A DNA stretch of 64,000 nt from Paucilactobacillus kaifaensis (GTDB lineage: Bacteria > Bacillota > Bacilli > Lactobacillales > Lactobacillaceae): assembly GCF_005405145.1 (NCBI RefSeq), contig NZ_BJDM01000001.1, positions 291,094-355,093 of the forward strand, read 5' to 3'. This document shows positions 15,978 to 23,879 of this stretch, piece after piece (the stretch's first letter is position 1; each line of letters begins with the position of its first letter). The position numbers and the translations under genes are program-made. Below the pieces are notes generated by a model. That model saw only the letters and a list, made by a program, of their open reading frames with translations, had not been told where the DNA came from and did not search any database.

Positions 15978-16104
15978 TTTGAAACGTGCTAAACCAGTCA
16001 GGTCCCTGGAGCTAAATCAATTAAACATCATTCGCTAAGATCGCGAACAATGCTTAATTAACTTAGCTTACGGTACCTAAACAGCTGATTTAGCACTCTG
16101 ATTT
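15978..16104 (+). repeat. Palindromic repeat, tandem copy 2
   Basis: Same ends as copy 1 (TTTGAAACGTGCTAAACCAG to CTGATTTAGCACTCTGATTT), with a clearly diverged middle (TAATTAACTTAGCTTACGG). It ends just before the ribosome site of the permease gene, so the pair lies inside the transporter operon. Confidence 0.85.
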
Positions 16105-16117
16105 GGAAGGGAATATT

Positions 16118-16813
16118 ATGTGGAACACCATCGTTAACTCAACACCAGAAATCTTTTGGGCTGGAATTAAATTTACAATTCCGTTGACTTTAATTTCGTT
16201 TGCAATTGGCTTTGTGATAGCTGTTGTGACTGCGTTAGTTAGAATTTCTCATCCTAAAGGAAACCCGATTTTTGCTGGGTTATGGGAATTGCTAAAATTG
16301 TTTTTAAGTTTTTATGTATGGCTATTCCGATCAACACCGCTATTGGTTCAGTTGTTTATTGTATTTTTCGGTTTACCGAATATCGGGATTCAATTCGATG
16401 CTTTTACAGCTGGAATTATTACGTTTTCATTGAATACAGGGGCTTATTGCTCTGAAACGGTCCGTGGGGCGATATCATCGATTCCTGATAGTCAGTGGGA
16501 AGCTGCTTATTCGATTGGCATGACGTATCGTCAGGTCTTATTTCGGATTGTCTTTCCTCAAGCACTTCGGGTAGCGTTGCCACCACTTTCGAACTCGTTT
16601 ATTGGACTAGTTAAGGATACGTCATTAGCTAGCTCAATCACGATCCTTGAAATGTTCATGGTCAGCCAACAAATTGCAGCTAAAAATTATGAGCCACTGC
16701 TGATGTATTCGATCGTAGCAATTGTCTATGCCGTTTTCTGTACTGTATTAAGTATTGCACAATACTATTTGGAAAAGTATATGTCACGCTATGTTCAAGT
16801 AACGGGGGAATAA
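16118..16813 (+). CDS. Amino-acid ABC transporter permease
   Basis: A 231-residue membrane permease of the His/Glu/Gln type with about five hydrophobic segments. The EAA loop is seen as EAAYSIGMTYRQVLFRIVFPQALR near residue 127, which docks the ATPase. FRSTPLLVQLF near residue 72 is the typical start of the permease domain. ATG follows GGAAGGGAATATT. It ends one base before the ATPase gene. A single permease gene implies a homodimer. Confidence 0.92.
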   Translation: MWNTIVNSTPEIFWAGIKFTIPLTLISFAIGFVIAVVTALVRISHPKGNPIFAGLWELLKLFLSFYVWLFRSTPLLVQLFIVFFGLPNIGIQFDAFTAGIITFSLNTGAYCSETVRGAISSIPDSQWEAAYSIGMTYRQVLFRIVFPQALRVALPPLSNSFIGLVKDTSLASSITILEMFMVSQQIAAKNYEPLLMYSIVAIVYAVFCTVLSIAQYYLEKYMSRYVQVTGE

Positions 16814-16814
16814 C

Positions 16815-17549
16815 ATGATTAGATTAGAACATGTCGATAAGCAATACGCTGATCATCATGCGTTAAATGATATCAACGTTGAATTTCCTGAACATGAAAC
16901 TACCGTTATTTTAGGACCATCAGGAGCTGGGAAGTCAACACTGTTACGTTCACTAAATTTGTTGGAACGGCCACAAAGTGGAGCCTATCAAATTAATGAC
17001 GAAACAGTGGATTTTAGTAAAGAGTTACCTACTAGTCAGATATTGCGTGTTCGTCGTAAAACGGGGATGGTGTTTCAAAGCTGGAATCTATTTCCACATT
17101 TAACGATTTTACAAAATATAACTGAAGGACCAATTCATGTTTTAAAACAACCAAAAGCTCAAGCAGAACAGGTAGCAACAGAGTTATTAAAGCAAGTGGG
17201 ATTAGATGGAACCCAGCATCGCTATCCGAGTCAATTATCAGGTGGGCAGCAACAACGAATTTCAATTTGTCGCGCGTTGGCAATGAACCCAGAATATATT
17301 TTGTTTGATGAACCAACAAGTGCGCTGGATCCTGAACTGGAAGCGCAAGTGTTACATGTCTTACTGAATTTGGCACAAAGCAAACAATCAATGGTAGTTG
17401 TCACACATAATATGGAATTTGCTCGGCGAGTGGCTACAAAGATTGTGTTTGTTGAAGATGGGAAGATTGAATTTGACGGTACTCCTGCTGAATTTTTTGA
17501 TCATCCAACGGAACGAATTCACGACTTTTTGAATGGAATGCAATTTTAA
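16815..17549 (+). CDS. Amino-acid ABC transporter ATP-binding protein
   Basis: A 244-residue ABC ATPase of the GlnQ/HisP group. Walker A is LGPSGAGKST (residues 33-42), the Q-loop VFQSWNLFPHLT, the signature LSGGQQQR near residue 138, Walker B YILFDEPTSALD and the switch histidine in VVTHNMEF. It energises the permease encoded just upstream. The substrate is predicted as methionine-like only from the T-box. A palindromic element begins at its stop codon. Confidence 0.94.
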   Translation: MIRLEHVDKQYADHHALNDINVEFPEHETTVILGPSGAGKSTLLRSLNLLERPQSGAYQINDETVDFSKELPTSQILRVRRKTGMVFQSWNLFPHLTILQNITEGPIHVLKQPKAQAEQVATELLKQVGLDGTQHRYPSQLSGGQQQRISICRALAMNPEYILFDEPTSALDPELEAQVLHVLLNLAQSKQSMVVVTHNMEFARRVATKIVFVEDGKIEFDGTPAEFFDHPTERIHDFLNGMQF

Positions 17550-17640
17550 GAGTGTGCATCACTACGATTAGAAGCTTTTCATGTAGTAATAAAAAGTATC
17601 CCTTAAAAAGGGATACTTTTTTTGTGATACATGGAATTTT
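17547..17640 (+). repeat. Repeat-family element with internal terminator
   Basis: It starts TAAGAGTGTGCATCACTACG at the ATPase stop, matching the conserved left end of the palindrome family (AGAGTGYG...CGATTAGAAGC). The core AAAAGTATCCC/GGGATACTTTTTTT (17591-17623) is a strong plus-strand terminator. The right end is not conserved. Confidence 0.65.
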
Positions 17641-17710
17641 TTGGGTAGTAAATATGTTTTGTCAATATTGATGTTTGACGCAAAATTATGCACACAGTGG
17701 CAACGCAACT

Positions 17711-17938
17711 CTAAATTCGTTTAGTAATCTCATACCCTTGCGGATGACTACTATGGTCTGCTGGCAATGCATCTTTAACGTAGAAAATGGCGTACTCTTC
17801 ATCACCTTTACCACGGGCAATGACTAGTTCATCTTCTTTCTTTTTTTTCTTGAAAATTTGTCCTTTACGTACAGCTTCGTTGTAATCATTAATATTGGCA
17901 ATTGAATCACCTGGGTTAAAGAAAATTCTGTTATCCAT
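17711..17938 (-). CDS. Hypothetical protein, 75 aa
   Basis: Not recognised. A small soluble protein with a lysine run (FKKKKKED) near residue 29 and conserved-looking EEYAIFYVKDALPADHSSH. No signal or membrane segment. AGAGGGAG precedes its ATG, and it starts 24 bases after the stop of the PEBP-family gene on the same strand, so the two probably form an operon. Confidence 0.65.
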   Translation of the reverse strand: MDNRIFFNPGDSIANINDYNEAVRKGQIFKKKKKEDELVIARGKGDEEYAIFYVKDALPADHSSHPQGYEITKRI

Positions 17939-17962
17939 AATTATTCAGCTCCCTCTAAATTA

Positions 17963-18472
17963 TTATTTACGACTAAGAACTTCAACGGTAGTTTTTGCTT
18001 GTACGTGACCTTCGATTGCCCGATAGAATTCGTTCAACCAGTAACCATTTTCCAACGGTAAGTTAGCATCAAGCGCGTAGACTGTTAAAGTATAACTATG
18101 GTCCTTATCAGGTGGATTAGGACCTGTATAATGCCTGGTGATAATTGGATCACTTTCGCCAACTAACGCTCCAGCATTACTGTTGTTTCCTTGTAACATG
18201 CTAAATGGATTGTCTCGACTTACATTTTCAGGGATTTCAGTGACATTAACTGGAATGTTAGCAGCTAACCAGTGAATCCAGGTAAAGCCACCAACTGGAA
18301 CGGCATCATAATCCAAAAAGGTTAGTGCAAATGTTTTGGTATTTTGAGGAACATCAGAAATTGAAAAGGGGAAAGAAACAACCGGAAATCCTTGATACTT
18401 TAGTTTAGGATCTGCGTACTTACCGTATTGATCTGGCAAGAAGTTATTATCCGTTAAAACTTTGATTTGCAT
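17963..18472 (-). CDS. YbhB/YbcL family (PEBP/Raf kinase inhibitor-like) protein
   Basis: A 169-residue member of the phosphatidylethanolamine-binding protein fold. The bacterial family signature is visible: FALTFLDYDAVPVGGFTWIHWLAANIP, then the ligand-pocket block TRHYTGPNPPDKDHSYTLTVYALD near residue 110. Bacterial members have no settled biochemical role. ATG is chosen after GGGAGGAATGTAAT; a longer frame upstream has no family similarity. No signal peptide, so cytoplasmic. Confidence 0.87.
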   Translation of the reverse strand: MQIKVLTDNNFLPDQYGKYADPKLKYQGFPVVSFPFSISDVPQNTKTFALTFLDYDAVPVGGFTWIHWLAANIPVNVTEIPENVSRDNPFSMLQGNNSNAGALVGESDPIITRHYTGPNPPDKDHSYTLTVYALDANLPLENGYWLNEFYRAIEGHVQAKTTVEVLSRK

Positions 18473-18620
18473 ATTACATTCCTCCCTACTCTCTGCTAAT
18501 ACTTTTATTATACATTTTTTTATGACTAATGGAGTATCAATATGAATCCATGATGATGGATTGACAGATAATTTGGTAAGCGCATAAGAAATTAGCAATC
18601 AAAATTTATTAAAAGAATTC

Positions 18621-18649
18621 TTGACTTTTATAATAAATCGTTCTAATCT
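18621..18649 (+). promoter_or_regulatory. trp promoter P1 (before trpEG)
   Basis: TTGACT, 17 bases, TAATCT. From the spacer's last bases on, the sequence is identical to trp promoter P2, so the two share the -10 box but not the -35 surroundings. Confidence 0.75.
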
Positions 18650-18783
18650 AGTTCTAATTTAATAATTCGTCCACAAACCGATGAAGTGGAGATCAAGATA
18701 GCCGTGCCTGCACAGAGAGTTGACAGCGCTGAGAGTTCAACCAAACGCAGACTATTAAATGGACCACGGAGGGAACAGCAAAC

Positions 18784-18906
18784 GGAGTGTGCAGAAAGGC
18801 GGTTAGATCATGAGCACTAGCATGATTTAATCAATGAGCCCTGAACTTGGGCTCGTTGATTAAATCGGGCTAAGCGCAAGGATCTGCCTTTCGGAACACG
18901 TTCTAG
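18784..18906 (+). repeat. Palindromic repeat embedded in T-box copy 1 (first)
   Basis: Left end GGAGTGTGCAGAAAGGCGG, right end GCCTTTCGGAACACGTTC. The inner stem GATTTAATCAATGAGCCC / GGGCTCGTTGATTAAATC is perfect. It folds out independently of the T-box core. The same element is present at 21517-21639. Confidence 0.75.
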
Positions 18907-18998
18907 CAATAGAAACGTCGTTCAACCATATTCTAATTACCCTGTTACGTCAGGCAGACGTCAATTGCCAAGGATGTGTTAGCATCCTGATGAGAGTG

Positions 18999-19152
18999 AA
19001 CGAGTGTGAGATTGACACGTGCTGAAACGTGTTCGCCCGAGGCAAATGTCTAAGGCTAAGTTAACAATAACAATCAATAAATCAAAGTTCGATTTATTAA
19101 TCGCTATTGTTAGCTTAGCCTACGACATCTAAGCGCCTTGTCTCGCACTCTT
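18999..19152 (+). repeat. Palindromic repeat embedded in T-box copy 1 (second)
   Basis: A short copy (CGAGTGTGAGA ... GCTGAAACGTG) runs into a longer inverted one ending GCGCCTTGTCTCGCACTCTT, with stem GGCTAAGTTAACAATA / TATTGTTAGCTTAGCC. It lies just before the antiterminator. The same element is present at 21732-21885. Confidence 0.7.
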
Positions 19153-19251
19153 CAAATAAAGGTGGTACCGCGGAAAAAATAAATCCGTCCTTGTAACGTT
19201 AAGTCGTTATGTGGGCGGATTTTTTTGTTACTTAAATTTGGAGGAATTCAT

Positions 19252-19296
19252 ATGATGGAACTTAAGCGATGGCAAAATCAGGTGGAACTAAAATAG
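19252..19296 (+). CDS. Micro-ORF after trp T-box 1 (14-15 aa, one Trp codon)
   Basis: GGAGG, seven bases, then ATGATG. It reads MMELKRWQNQVELK and TAG, ending 28 bases before trpE. It shares LKRWQN with the micro-ORF after the second T-box. A single Trp codon is too little for classical attenuation; translational coupling or coding-sequence remnant are alternatives. Confidence 0.45.
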   Translation: MMELKRWQNQVELK

Positions 19297-19324
19297 ACTT
19301 TTAGACTAAAAAGAGGACAACGTG

Positions 19325-20761
19325 ATGAAACCTGAATTAGAAGAATTAAAAAAATATAGCTCCCAGTACAAATATGTGCCATTAATGCTTGAATTTAAGA
19401 TGCCCCAATTTGATACTTATCAAATTACAGATTATTTTGATCGTGCGCAACAACATGTTTCACAACTGACAATTAATGATCGAGACCATAATAAATTTAC
19501 GTATTTGGTAACTAAACCATTGCAGACCATTAAAGTTTATTCGGATCATTTATTGGTTAATCAACAAATTATTCATCAAAATCCACGCGATTATTTGAGT
19601 GAGCTACTAACTAGATATAAAACACCCAAGTTACCAGGATTTCCACCATTCAGCGGTGGCATTAGTGGTTATTTTGCTTACGAATATGCTAAGACAGCCG
19701 TTTCCAAATTAGCTCAGTTGCCACCGTTAAAAGATAGTCAACCATTGGCTCAATTGTTACTGGTTGATGAAGTAATTGTATATGATCATCAACAACAAGT
19801 GTGCCAATTAATAAAATTGATTGAGTTAGCTAATATGGGCAGGAATTATAAAAAAGCAGTTAGCAGGCTTACTGCAATAAAAAAAGAGATCTTAACAATT
19901 CATAAGCATTTACTTCAACCCTACCAACAACACACAAATTTTGCACCCCAGCAGTCGTTAACTCGATTTGAACATGGGGTTGAACAAGTTAAGCAAGATA
20001 TTCGTAATGGTGAGATTTTTCAGTTAATCTACTCGAATCCACAAATTGCACGCTCAAGTGGTAGCTTAATTTCAGTAGCACAGCAACTGGCAAATGATAA
20101 TCCTTCGCCGTATCAATTTTATTTTCATCAAGATGACTATCAGGTGGCAGTGGCCTCACCAGAAACGCTAGTAGCACGACAAAATGAACAACTGTTGACG
20201 TATCCATTAGCGGGAACTCGTCGCCGAGGACGTGATGGAAAAGAAGACCAAGCATTTGAACGCGAATTGACTACCAGCGTTAAGGAACTATCTGAGCATA
20301 ATATGTTGGTTGATTTAGGTAGAAACGACTTGGGTCGAGTTAGCCAAATTGGTTCGGTTAAAGTAACACAACATGCACAAATCTTAAAGTTTTCGCAGGT
20401 AATGCACCTAGGATCGACTGTTGAGTCACAGGCAAAGCCAGATTTATCGGCGCTAGAATTGTTGGATGCTGTTTTTCCAGCTGGAACGCTGTCGGGCGCC
20501 CCTAAAGTTAGGGCAATGGAATTGATTTACCATTATGAACAAATTACACGAGGAATTTATGGTGGCTGTTTTGGTTATTTTGATTTTAACGGGGATGTCG
20601 ATATGGCGATTGGAATTCGGCTAGTATATAGTCAAAATGGGCGCACAGTAGTTCATAGTGGCGCTGGAATAGTGGCTGATAGTAATCCGAAACATGAGTA
20701 TCAAGAGTGCTTTAACAAGGCACGGGCTGTAAATTTAGCGGTTCAGAAAGTGAGTGATTAG
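19325..20761 (+). CDS. trpE: Anthranilate synthase component I
   Basis: A 478-residue chorismate-using enzyme that makes anthranilate with TrpG, the first step to tryptophan. The C-terminal catalytic domain shows GEIFQLIYSNPQIAR near 230, PLAGTRRRGRD near 298, ELSEHNMLVDLGRNDLGRV near 325, GTLSGAPKVRAMELI near 391 and GAGIVADSNPKHEYQEC near the end. The N-terminal feedback motif, LLES in enteric TrpE, reads LMLEF here. ATG eight bases after GAGG is preferred to the GTG three bases earlier. trpG follows one base after the stop. Confidence 0.95.
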   Translation: MKPELEELKKYSSQYKYVPLMLEFKMPQFDTYQITDYFDRAQQHVSQLTINDRDHNKFTYLVTKPLQTIKVYSDHLLVNQQIIHQNPRDYLSELLTRYKTPKLPGFPPFSGGISGYFAYEYAKTAVSKLAQLPPLKDSQPLAQLLLVDEVIVYDHQQQVCQLIKLIELANMGRNYKKAVSRLTAIKKEILTIHKHLLQPYQQHTNFAPQQSLTRFEHGVEQVKQDIRNGEIFQLIYSNPQIARSSGSLISVAQQLANDNPSPYQFYFHQDDYQVAVASPETLVARQNEQLLTYPLAGTRRRGRDGKEDQAFERELTTSVKELSEHNMLVDLGRNDLGRVSQIGSVKVTQHAQILKFSQVMHLGSTVESQAKPDLSALELLDAVFPAGTLSGAPKVRAMELIYHYEQITRGIYGGCFGYFDFNGDVDMAIGIRLVYSQNGRTVVHSGAGIVADSNPKHEYQECFNKARAVNLAVQKVSD

Positions 20762-20762
20762 C

Positions 20763-21371
20763 ATGCGAGTATTGATCGATAATTATGATAGTTTTACGTA
20801 CAATCTGTATCAGTTAATTGGTGGATTTGACGCTGATTTAATGGTGGTTAAAAATGATGAAATAAGTTTGGCGGAATTAATCCAACTAAATCCGACTGGA
20901 TTGATTTTATCACCAGGCCCAGGTCGACCAGAGGATGCAGGAATTAGTCTAGAAGCAACTCGGTATTTTGCTGGTAAAGTTCCAATTCTTGGAGTTTGTA
21001 TGGGATTAGAAGTAATCTGCGAGGCGTTTGGTGGGCGATTAACATATGCTCGAAATTTAATGCATGGCAAAATAGATGAAGTTGTTTTAGATAATCATGA
21101 TCCGTTATTTGAGAATTGTAACCCCCGGGTTAATGCTGCTCGCTATCATTCGTTGGTGGTTGATCGACAAACCCTACCAGAACAGCTACAGATCACTGCT
21201 TATTCAAATGATGGGGATATAATGGCCTTATCACAACCACAGCTGGATGTTTATGGGGTTCAATTTCATCCTGAGTCCATTATGACGGATGCAAAGTTTG
21301 GACAGCAGCTGGTTAAAAATTTTCTCAAACTAAAAATTTTGCAAGAAAAAAAGTTGACAAATATCTCATAA
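20763..21371 (+). CDS. trpG: Anthranilate synthase component II (glutamine amidotransferase)
   Basis: A 202-residue class I amidotransferase that supplies ammonia to TrpE. DNYDSFTYNLYQL opens it, LSPGPGRPEDAG forms the oxyanion strand, GVCMGLEVI carries the nucleophilic cysteine near residue 79, and VQFHPES carries the catalytic His-Glu. The residue after the nucleophile elbow is Glu (CMGLE) where most amidotransferases have Gln (CxGxQ). PabA-type double use in folate synthesis is possible. Its last codons contain the -35 box of the second trp promoter. Confidence 0.94.
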   Translation: MRVLIDNYDSFTYNLYQLIGGFDADLMVVKNDEISLAELIQLNPTGLILSPGPGRPEDAGISLEATRYFAGKVPILGVCMGLEVICEAFGGRLTYARNLMHGKIDEVVLDNHDPLFENCNPRVNAARYHSLVVDRQTLPEQLQITAYSNDGDIMALSQPQLDVYGVQFHPESIMTDAKFGQQLVKNFLKLKILQEKKLTNIS

Positions 21372-21382
21372 TGTTCTAATCT
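21354..21382 (+). promoter_or_regulatory. Internal trp promoter P2 (before trpDCFBA)
   Basis: TTGACA inside the last codons of trpG, 17 bases, TAATCT, then a T-box start identical to that after P1. It allows trpDCFBA to be transcribed independently of trpEG. Confidence 0.75.
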
Positions 21383-21516
21383 AGTTCTAATTTAATAATT
21401 CGTCCACAAACCGATGAAGTGGAGATCAAGATAGCCGTGCCTGCACAGAGAGTTGACAGCGCTGAGAGTTCAACCAAACGCAGACTATTAAATGGACCAC
21501 GGAGGGAACAGCAAAC

Positions 21517-21639
21517 GGAGTGTGCAGAAAGGCGGTTAGATCATGAGCACTAGCATGATTTAATCAATGAGCCCTGAACTTGGGCTCGTTGATTAAATCG
21601 GGCTAAGCGCAAGGATCTGCCTTTCGGAACACGTTCTAG
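21517..21639 (+). repeat. Palindromic repeat embedded in T-box copy 2 (first)
   Basis: Same sequence as the first embedded element of copy 1, from GGAGTGTGCAG to GAACACGTTC. Confidence 0.75.
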
Positions 21640-21731
21640 CAATAGAAACGTCGTTCAACCATATTCTAATTACCCTGTTACGTCAGGCAGACGTCAATTG
21701 CCAAGGATGTGTTAGCATCCTGATGAGAGTG

Positions 21732-21885
21732 AACGAGTGTGAGATTGACACGTGCTGAAACGTGTTCGCCCGAGGCAAATGTCTAAGGCTAAGTTAACAA
21801 TAACAATCAATAAATCAAAGTTCGATTTATTAATCGCTATTGTTAGCTTAGCCTACGACATCTAAGCGCCTTGTCTCGCACTCTT
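21732..21885 (+). repeat. Palindromic repeat embedded in T-box copy 2 (second)
   Basis: Same sequence as the second embedded element of copy 1, from CGAGTGTGAG to CTCGCACTCTT. Confidence 0.7.
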
Positions 21886-21985
21886 CAAATAAAGGTGGTA
21901 CCGCGGAAAAAATAAATCCGTCCTTGTAACGTTAAGTCGTTATGTGGGCGGGTTTTTTTGTTACTTAAATTTGGAGGATGATCAT

Positions 21986-22072
21986 ATGACTGCACTTAAA
22001 CGATGGCAAAACTTTAACTTGAATTACGCACAAACTAATAAACTAAAAATTGAAATGAGGAATCTACCATGA
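21986..22072 (+). CDS. Micro-ORF after trp T-box 2 (28 aa), coupled to trpD
   Basis: GGAGGATGATCAT precedes the ATG. It reads [16 protein letters not shown] and runs on to EMRNLP. Its TGA overlaps the trpD ATG (ATGA), so trpD would be translated by re-initiation. trpD also has ATGAGG as a weak own ribosome site inside the micro-ORF. It shares LKRWQN and upstream spacing with the trpE leader ORF. Confidence 0.5.
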   Translation: MTALKRWQNFNLNYAQTNKLKIEMRNLP

Positions 22073-23085
22073 TTGAAGCAGCAATTAAACAAGTAACTAA
22101 TAACGAAGACTTAACTTTTGACCAAGCACAACAAGTAATGAATGAGATTATGAATGGGGAAACGAGTGATATTCAAATTGCCTCCTTTTTAACTGCACTG
22201 AGTATGAAACATGAAACTGCAGATGAAATTGCCGGGAGTGCTAAATCAATGCGCGACCATGCTGCAACTTTTAATGCCGGTGAGCAAGTATTAGAAATTG
22301 TTGGCACTGGTGGCGATCACGCCAACACTTTTAATATTTCGACTACCTCAGCAATTGTAATTGCAGCAGCTGGCGTTCCAGTTGCTAAGCATGGTAATCG
22401 AGCTGCATCATCTAAAAGTGGTGCTGCGGATGTATTAGAAGCGCTGGGCGTTAATATTAACTTAGAACCCCATCAAAGCGAAGAACTTCTTCAAAAAATT
22501 GGAGTTTGCTTCTTATTTGCCCAAGAATACCATCAAGCAATGCGGTTTGTTGCTCCAGTTAGAAAGACATTAGGAATTCGAACGATCTTTAATATTTTAG
22601 GACCATTAGCCAATCCAGCACACGCAACACAGCAATTATTAGGTGTTTACGATGCTAATCTACTCAAACCAATGGCACACGTATTAGATCAGTTGGGTGT
22701 AACAGATGCGATGATTGTCCATGGTCAAGATGGTTTAGATGAAATTTCTCTAAGCGCCCCCACCGATGTAATTGAATTACGACATGGTCAAATGACAGAA
22801 TATACAATTGATCCTCGGGACTTTGGTTTTGAACTTTGTGACAAAGCAGATTTAGTTGGTGGGACTCCAGCGGAAAATGCGCAAATTTCACGCGACATAT
22901 TACAAGGACAAAAAGGCGCTAAGCGCGAAGTTGTACTATTAAATGCTGGTGCTGCGCTACACATTGCTAAACCGGAACTTAGTTTACAAGATGGTGTTTT
23001 ATTAGCACAACAATTAATTGATAATGGACAGGCAAATCAAAAGTTAGCAGAGTTAATTCAATTTACCAAGGAGGCCGTGGCATGA
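22069..23085 (+). CDS. trpD: Anthranilate phosphoribosyltransferase
   Basis: A 338-residue enzyme joining anthranilate to PRPP. The PRPP-binding [17 protein letters not shown] lies near residue 80, [21 protein letters not shown] near 107 and the acidic metal motif (DEISL) near 224. Full length. Its ATG overlaps the TGA of the leader micro-ORF and its own stop overlaps trpC (ATGA), so the operon is tightly coupled. Confidence 0.97.
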   Translation: MIEAAIKQVTNNEDLTFDQAQQVMNEIMNGETSDIQIASFLTALSMKHETADEIAGSAKSMRDHAATFNAGEQVLEIVGTGGDHANTFNISTTSAIVIAAAGVPVAKHGNRAASSKSGAADVLEALGVNINLEPHQSEELLQKIGVCFLFAQEYHQAMRFVAPVRKTLGIRTIFNILGPLANPAHATQQLLGVYDANLLKPMAHVLDQLGVTDAMIVHGQDGLDEISLSAPTDVIELRHGQMTEYTIDPRDFGFELCDKADLVGGTPAENAQISRDILQGQKGAKREVVLLNAGAALHIAKPELSLQDGVLLAQQLIDNGQANQKLAELIQFTKEAVA

Positions 23086-23879
23086 TATTAGACCAATTAG
23101 TAGCAGCCACAGCTAAACGTGTTGCTAGGAGCAAGCAACGAATCTCTCTTGAGCAACTAAAAGGGCAGACAGAAAAATTGAAGATGAGCTCAGCACGACC
23201 ATTTGAAACAGCATTAACCAATGACAACATGCACATTATTGCCGAAGTGAAAAAAGCCTCCCCATCCAAGGGCTTAATTGCGCAGGATTTTACTTACTTA
23301 CAAATTGCACGCGACTATGAAGCGGCAGGGGCTAATGCAATTTCTGTTCTGACAGAAACAGACTATTTTCAAGGCTCGCTTGAATATTTAAAAGAAATTG
23401 CGCAACAAGTTAATATTCCGGTTTTACGTAAAGACTTCATTATTGATGAATACATGATTTATGAAGCCAAACTAGCAGGTGCCGCAGCAATTTTGTTGAT
23501 TGTTAGAATTTTGACACCCCAACAGTTACGACAGTATTTGTTACTAGCTGATCAGTTAGGACTATCTGCTTTAGTTGAAGCTCATGATGAAGATGAAATT
23601 AAAACTGCACTGCATGCTGGTGCTAAAATTATTGGAGTCAATAATCGGAATTTGAAAGATTTTTCCGTTGATTTTGGTAATAGTGCTCGTCTACGGCAGT
23701 TTGTACCGGATGAGTGCATTTTCGTGGCTGAAAGCGGTGTTCAGACAAGAAAAGATACACAAACATTGCAACAAAATGGGATCACCGTCGCCTTAGTTGG
23801 GGAAACATTGATGCGTTCAAATAATAAGACAGAGCTAGTGCAGCAGTTAAAGGAGCCGATTGCAATTGACCAAAGTTAA
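23082..23879 (+). CDS. trpC: Indole-3-glycerol phosphate synthase
   Basis: A 265-residue TIM-barrel enzyme closing the indole ring of Cd[15 protein letters not shown] (catalytic Lys and phosphate loop) lies near residue 49, VLRKDFIID near 108, GVNNRNL near 180 and FVAESGV near 208. It is a separate protein, not fused to TrpF. It overlaps trpD by four bases and trpF by about 14. Confidence 0.97.
   Translation: MILDQLVAATAKRVARSKQRISLEQLKGQTEKLKMSSARPFETALTNDNMHIIAEVKKASPSKGLIAQDFTYLQIARDYEAAGANAISVLTETDYFQGSLEYLKEIAQQVNIPVLRKDFIIDEYMIYEAKLAGAAAILLIVRILTPQQLRQYLLLADQLGLSALVEAHDEDEIKTALHAGAKIIGVNNRNLKDFSVDFGNSARLRQFVPDECIFVAESGVQTRKDTQTLQQNGITVALVGETLMRSNNKTELVQQLKEPIAIDQS

Larger units (their letters stand above)
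18650..19226 (+). promoter_or_regulatory. Tryptophan T-box leader, copy 1
   Basis: Stem I pairs GTGG with CCAC and GATAG with CTATT, leaving the specifier loop AAATGGA with TGG (Trp) at 18760-18762. The T-box AAGGTGGTACCGCGG lies near 19160, and the terminator AAATCCGTCC/GGGCGGATTTTTTT at 19181-19226. At about 580 bases it is twice the usual length because two repeat-family hairpins (18784-18906 and 18999-19152) sit between Stem I and the antiterminator. Uncharged tRNA-Trp should allow read-through into trpEG. The whole leader recurs almost unchanged before trpD. Confidence 0.9.
21383..21959 (+). promoter_or_regulatory. Tryptophan T-box leader, copy 2
   Basis: By eye it is identical to copy 1 over about 580 bases (offset 2733) except A to G in the terminator stem (GGGCGGG instead of GGGCGGA before the T run). 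The specifier TGG is at 21493-21495. It carries the same two embedded palindromic repeats. It should control trpDCFBA by tRNA-Trp charging, both from P2 and for read-through from trpG. Confidence 0.9.
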
